Assembly (NCBI RefSeq): GCF_964199755.1
Contig: NC_133917.1
Location: 5,957,967-6,021,966 of the forward strand
DNA from: Larus michahellis
Lineage: Eukaryota; Chordata; Aves; Charadriiformes; Laridae
Length of the DNA stretch: 64,000 bases
Reading direction: 5' to 3'
In this document: in pieces, positions 63,951 to 64,000 of the stretch
How positions within the stretch are numbered: the stretch's first letter is position 1
How the letters are laid out: each line of letters starts with the position of its first letter
The notes under the pieces: model-generated
The model's input: only the letters and a program-made list of their open reading frames with translations
Database searches by the model: none
What the model was told of the DNA's origin: nothing
Translations under genes and position numbers: made by a program

Positions 63951-64000
63951 GTCCGGTGAGCTCTGTGCCACCTGGGGCACGGTCAGTGCCGCCCGCCCGG

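Noticed and set aside
62249-63980. Three overlapping open frames of 437-518 codons on the plus strand with repeated 'CACAASFPYSRTAHGA' peptides
   Set aside because: All three frames are open over the same tandem DNA array and the peptides just follow the repeat. No start context, splice signals or domain; treated as a repeat artefact.

Overview
The window looks like a gene-dense, extremely GC-rich bird microchromosome. Three things point there. It carries CR1 LINE copies, one with a complete ORF2. It has many short exons with tiny or minisatellite-filled introns. Its gene order is ITGA7 - BLOC1S1 - RDH5 - CD63 - GDF11, the block found at human 12q13, here in mirror orientation with all relative strands kept. 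The intact CR1 of this type suggests a bird outside the songbirds, but that is only an inference.

Layout from left to right. 1-6.7 kb holds minisatellites and CpG-rich DNA with no gene I can support. 7-14.1 kb is GDF11 on the minus strand (3 coding exons, TATA and CCAAT promoter, a perfect 33-bp inverted repeat upstream). 15.9-17.1 kb is a large C-rich array. 17.3-19.7 kb is an INPP1-family phosphatase gene on the plus strand that mammals lack at this position. 19.8-23.3 kb is CD63 (+). 24.6-27.9 kb is RDH5 (-). 29.5-32.0 kb is BLOC1S1 (-). 32.2-37.6 kb is repeats and unannotated DNA. 37.8-53.8 kb is ITGA7 (+, 27 coding exons, with both pairs of alternative exons recognisable). 54.1-57.5 kb is MCRS1 (+). 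About 57.6-57.9 kb holds a possible last exon of an unidentified minus-strand gene. 58.6-61.6 kb is a CR1 LINE. 61.9-62.2 kb is a CCAAT/NRF1/YY1 promoter-like island. 62.6-63.95 kb is a satellite-like array in which about a dozen units carry an NRF1-type palindrome.

The genes are ordinary host genes with separate roles: TGF-beta-type patterning signal (GDF11), inositol phosphate turnover (INPP1-like), late endosome/lysosome membrane (CD63), lysosome-related organelle assembly and positioning (BLOC1S1), visual cycle (RDH5), laminin receptor (ITGA7) and chromatin/nuclear scaffold (MCRS1). They share location rather than a pathway. The two strongest discoveries are the INPP1-like gene beside GDF11, which mirrors the MSTN-INPP1 neighbourhood and so looks like a genome-duplication partner lost in mammals, and the NRF1-motif array at the right end. 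Exon boundaries were worked out by hand from splice signals, reading frame and remembered human proteins; no alignment was run.
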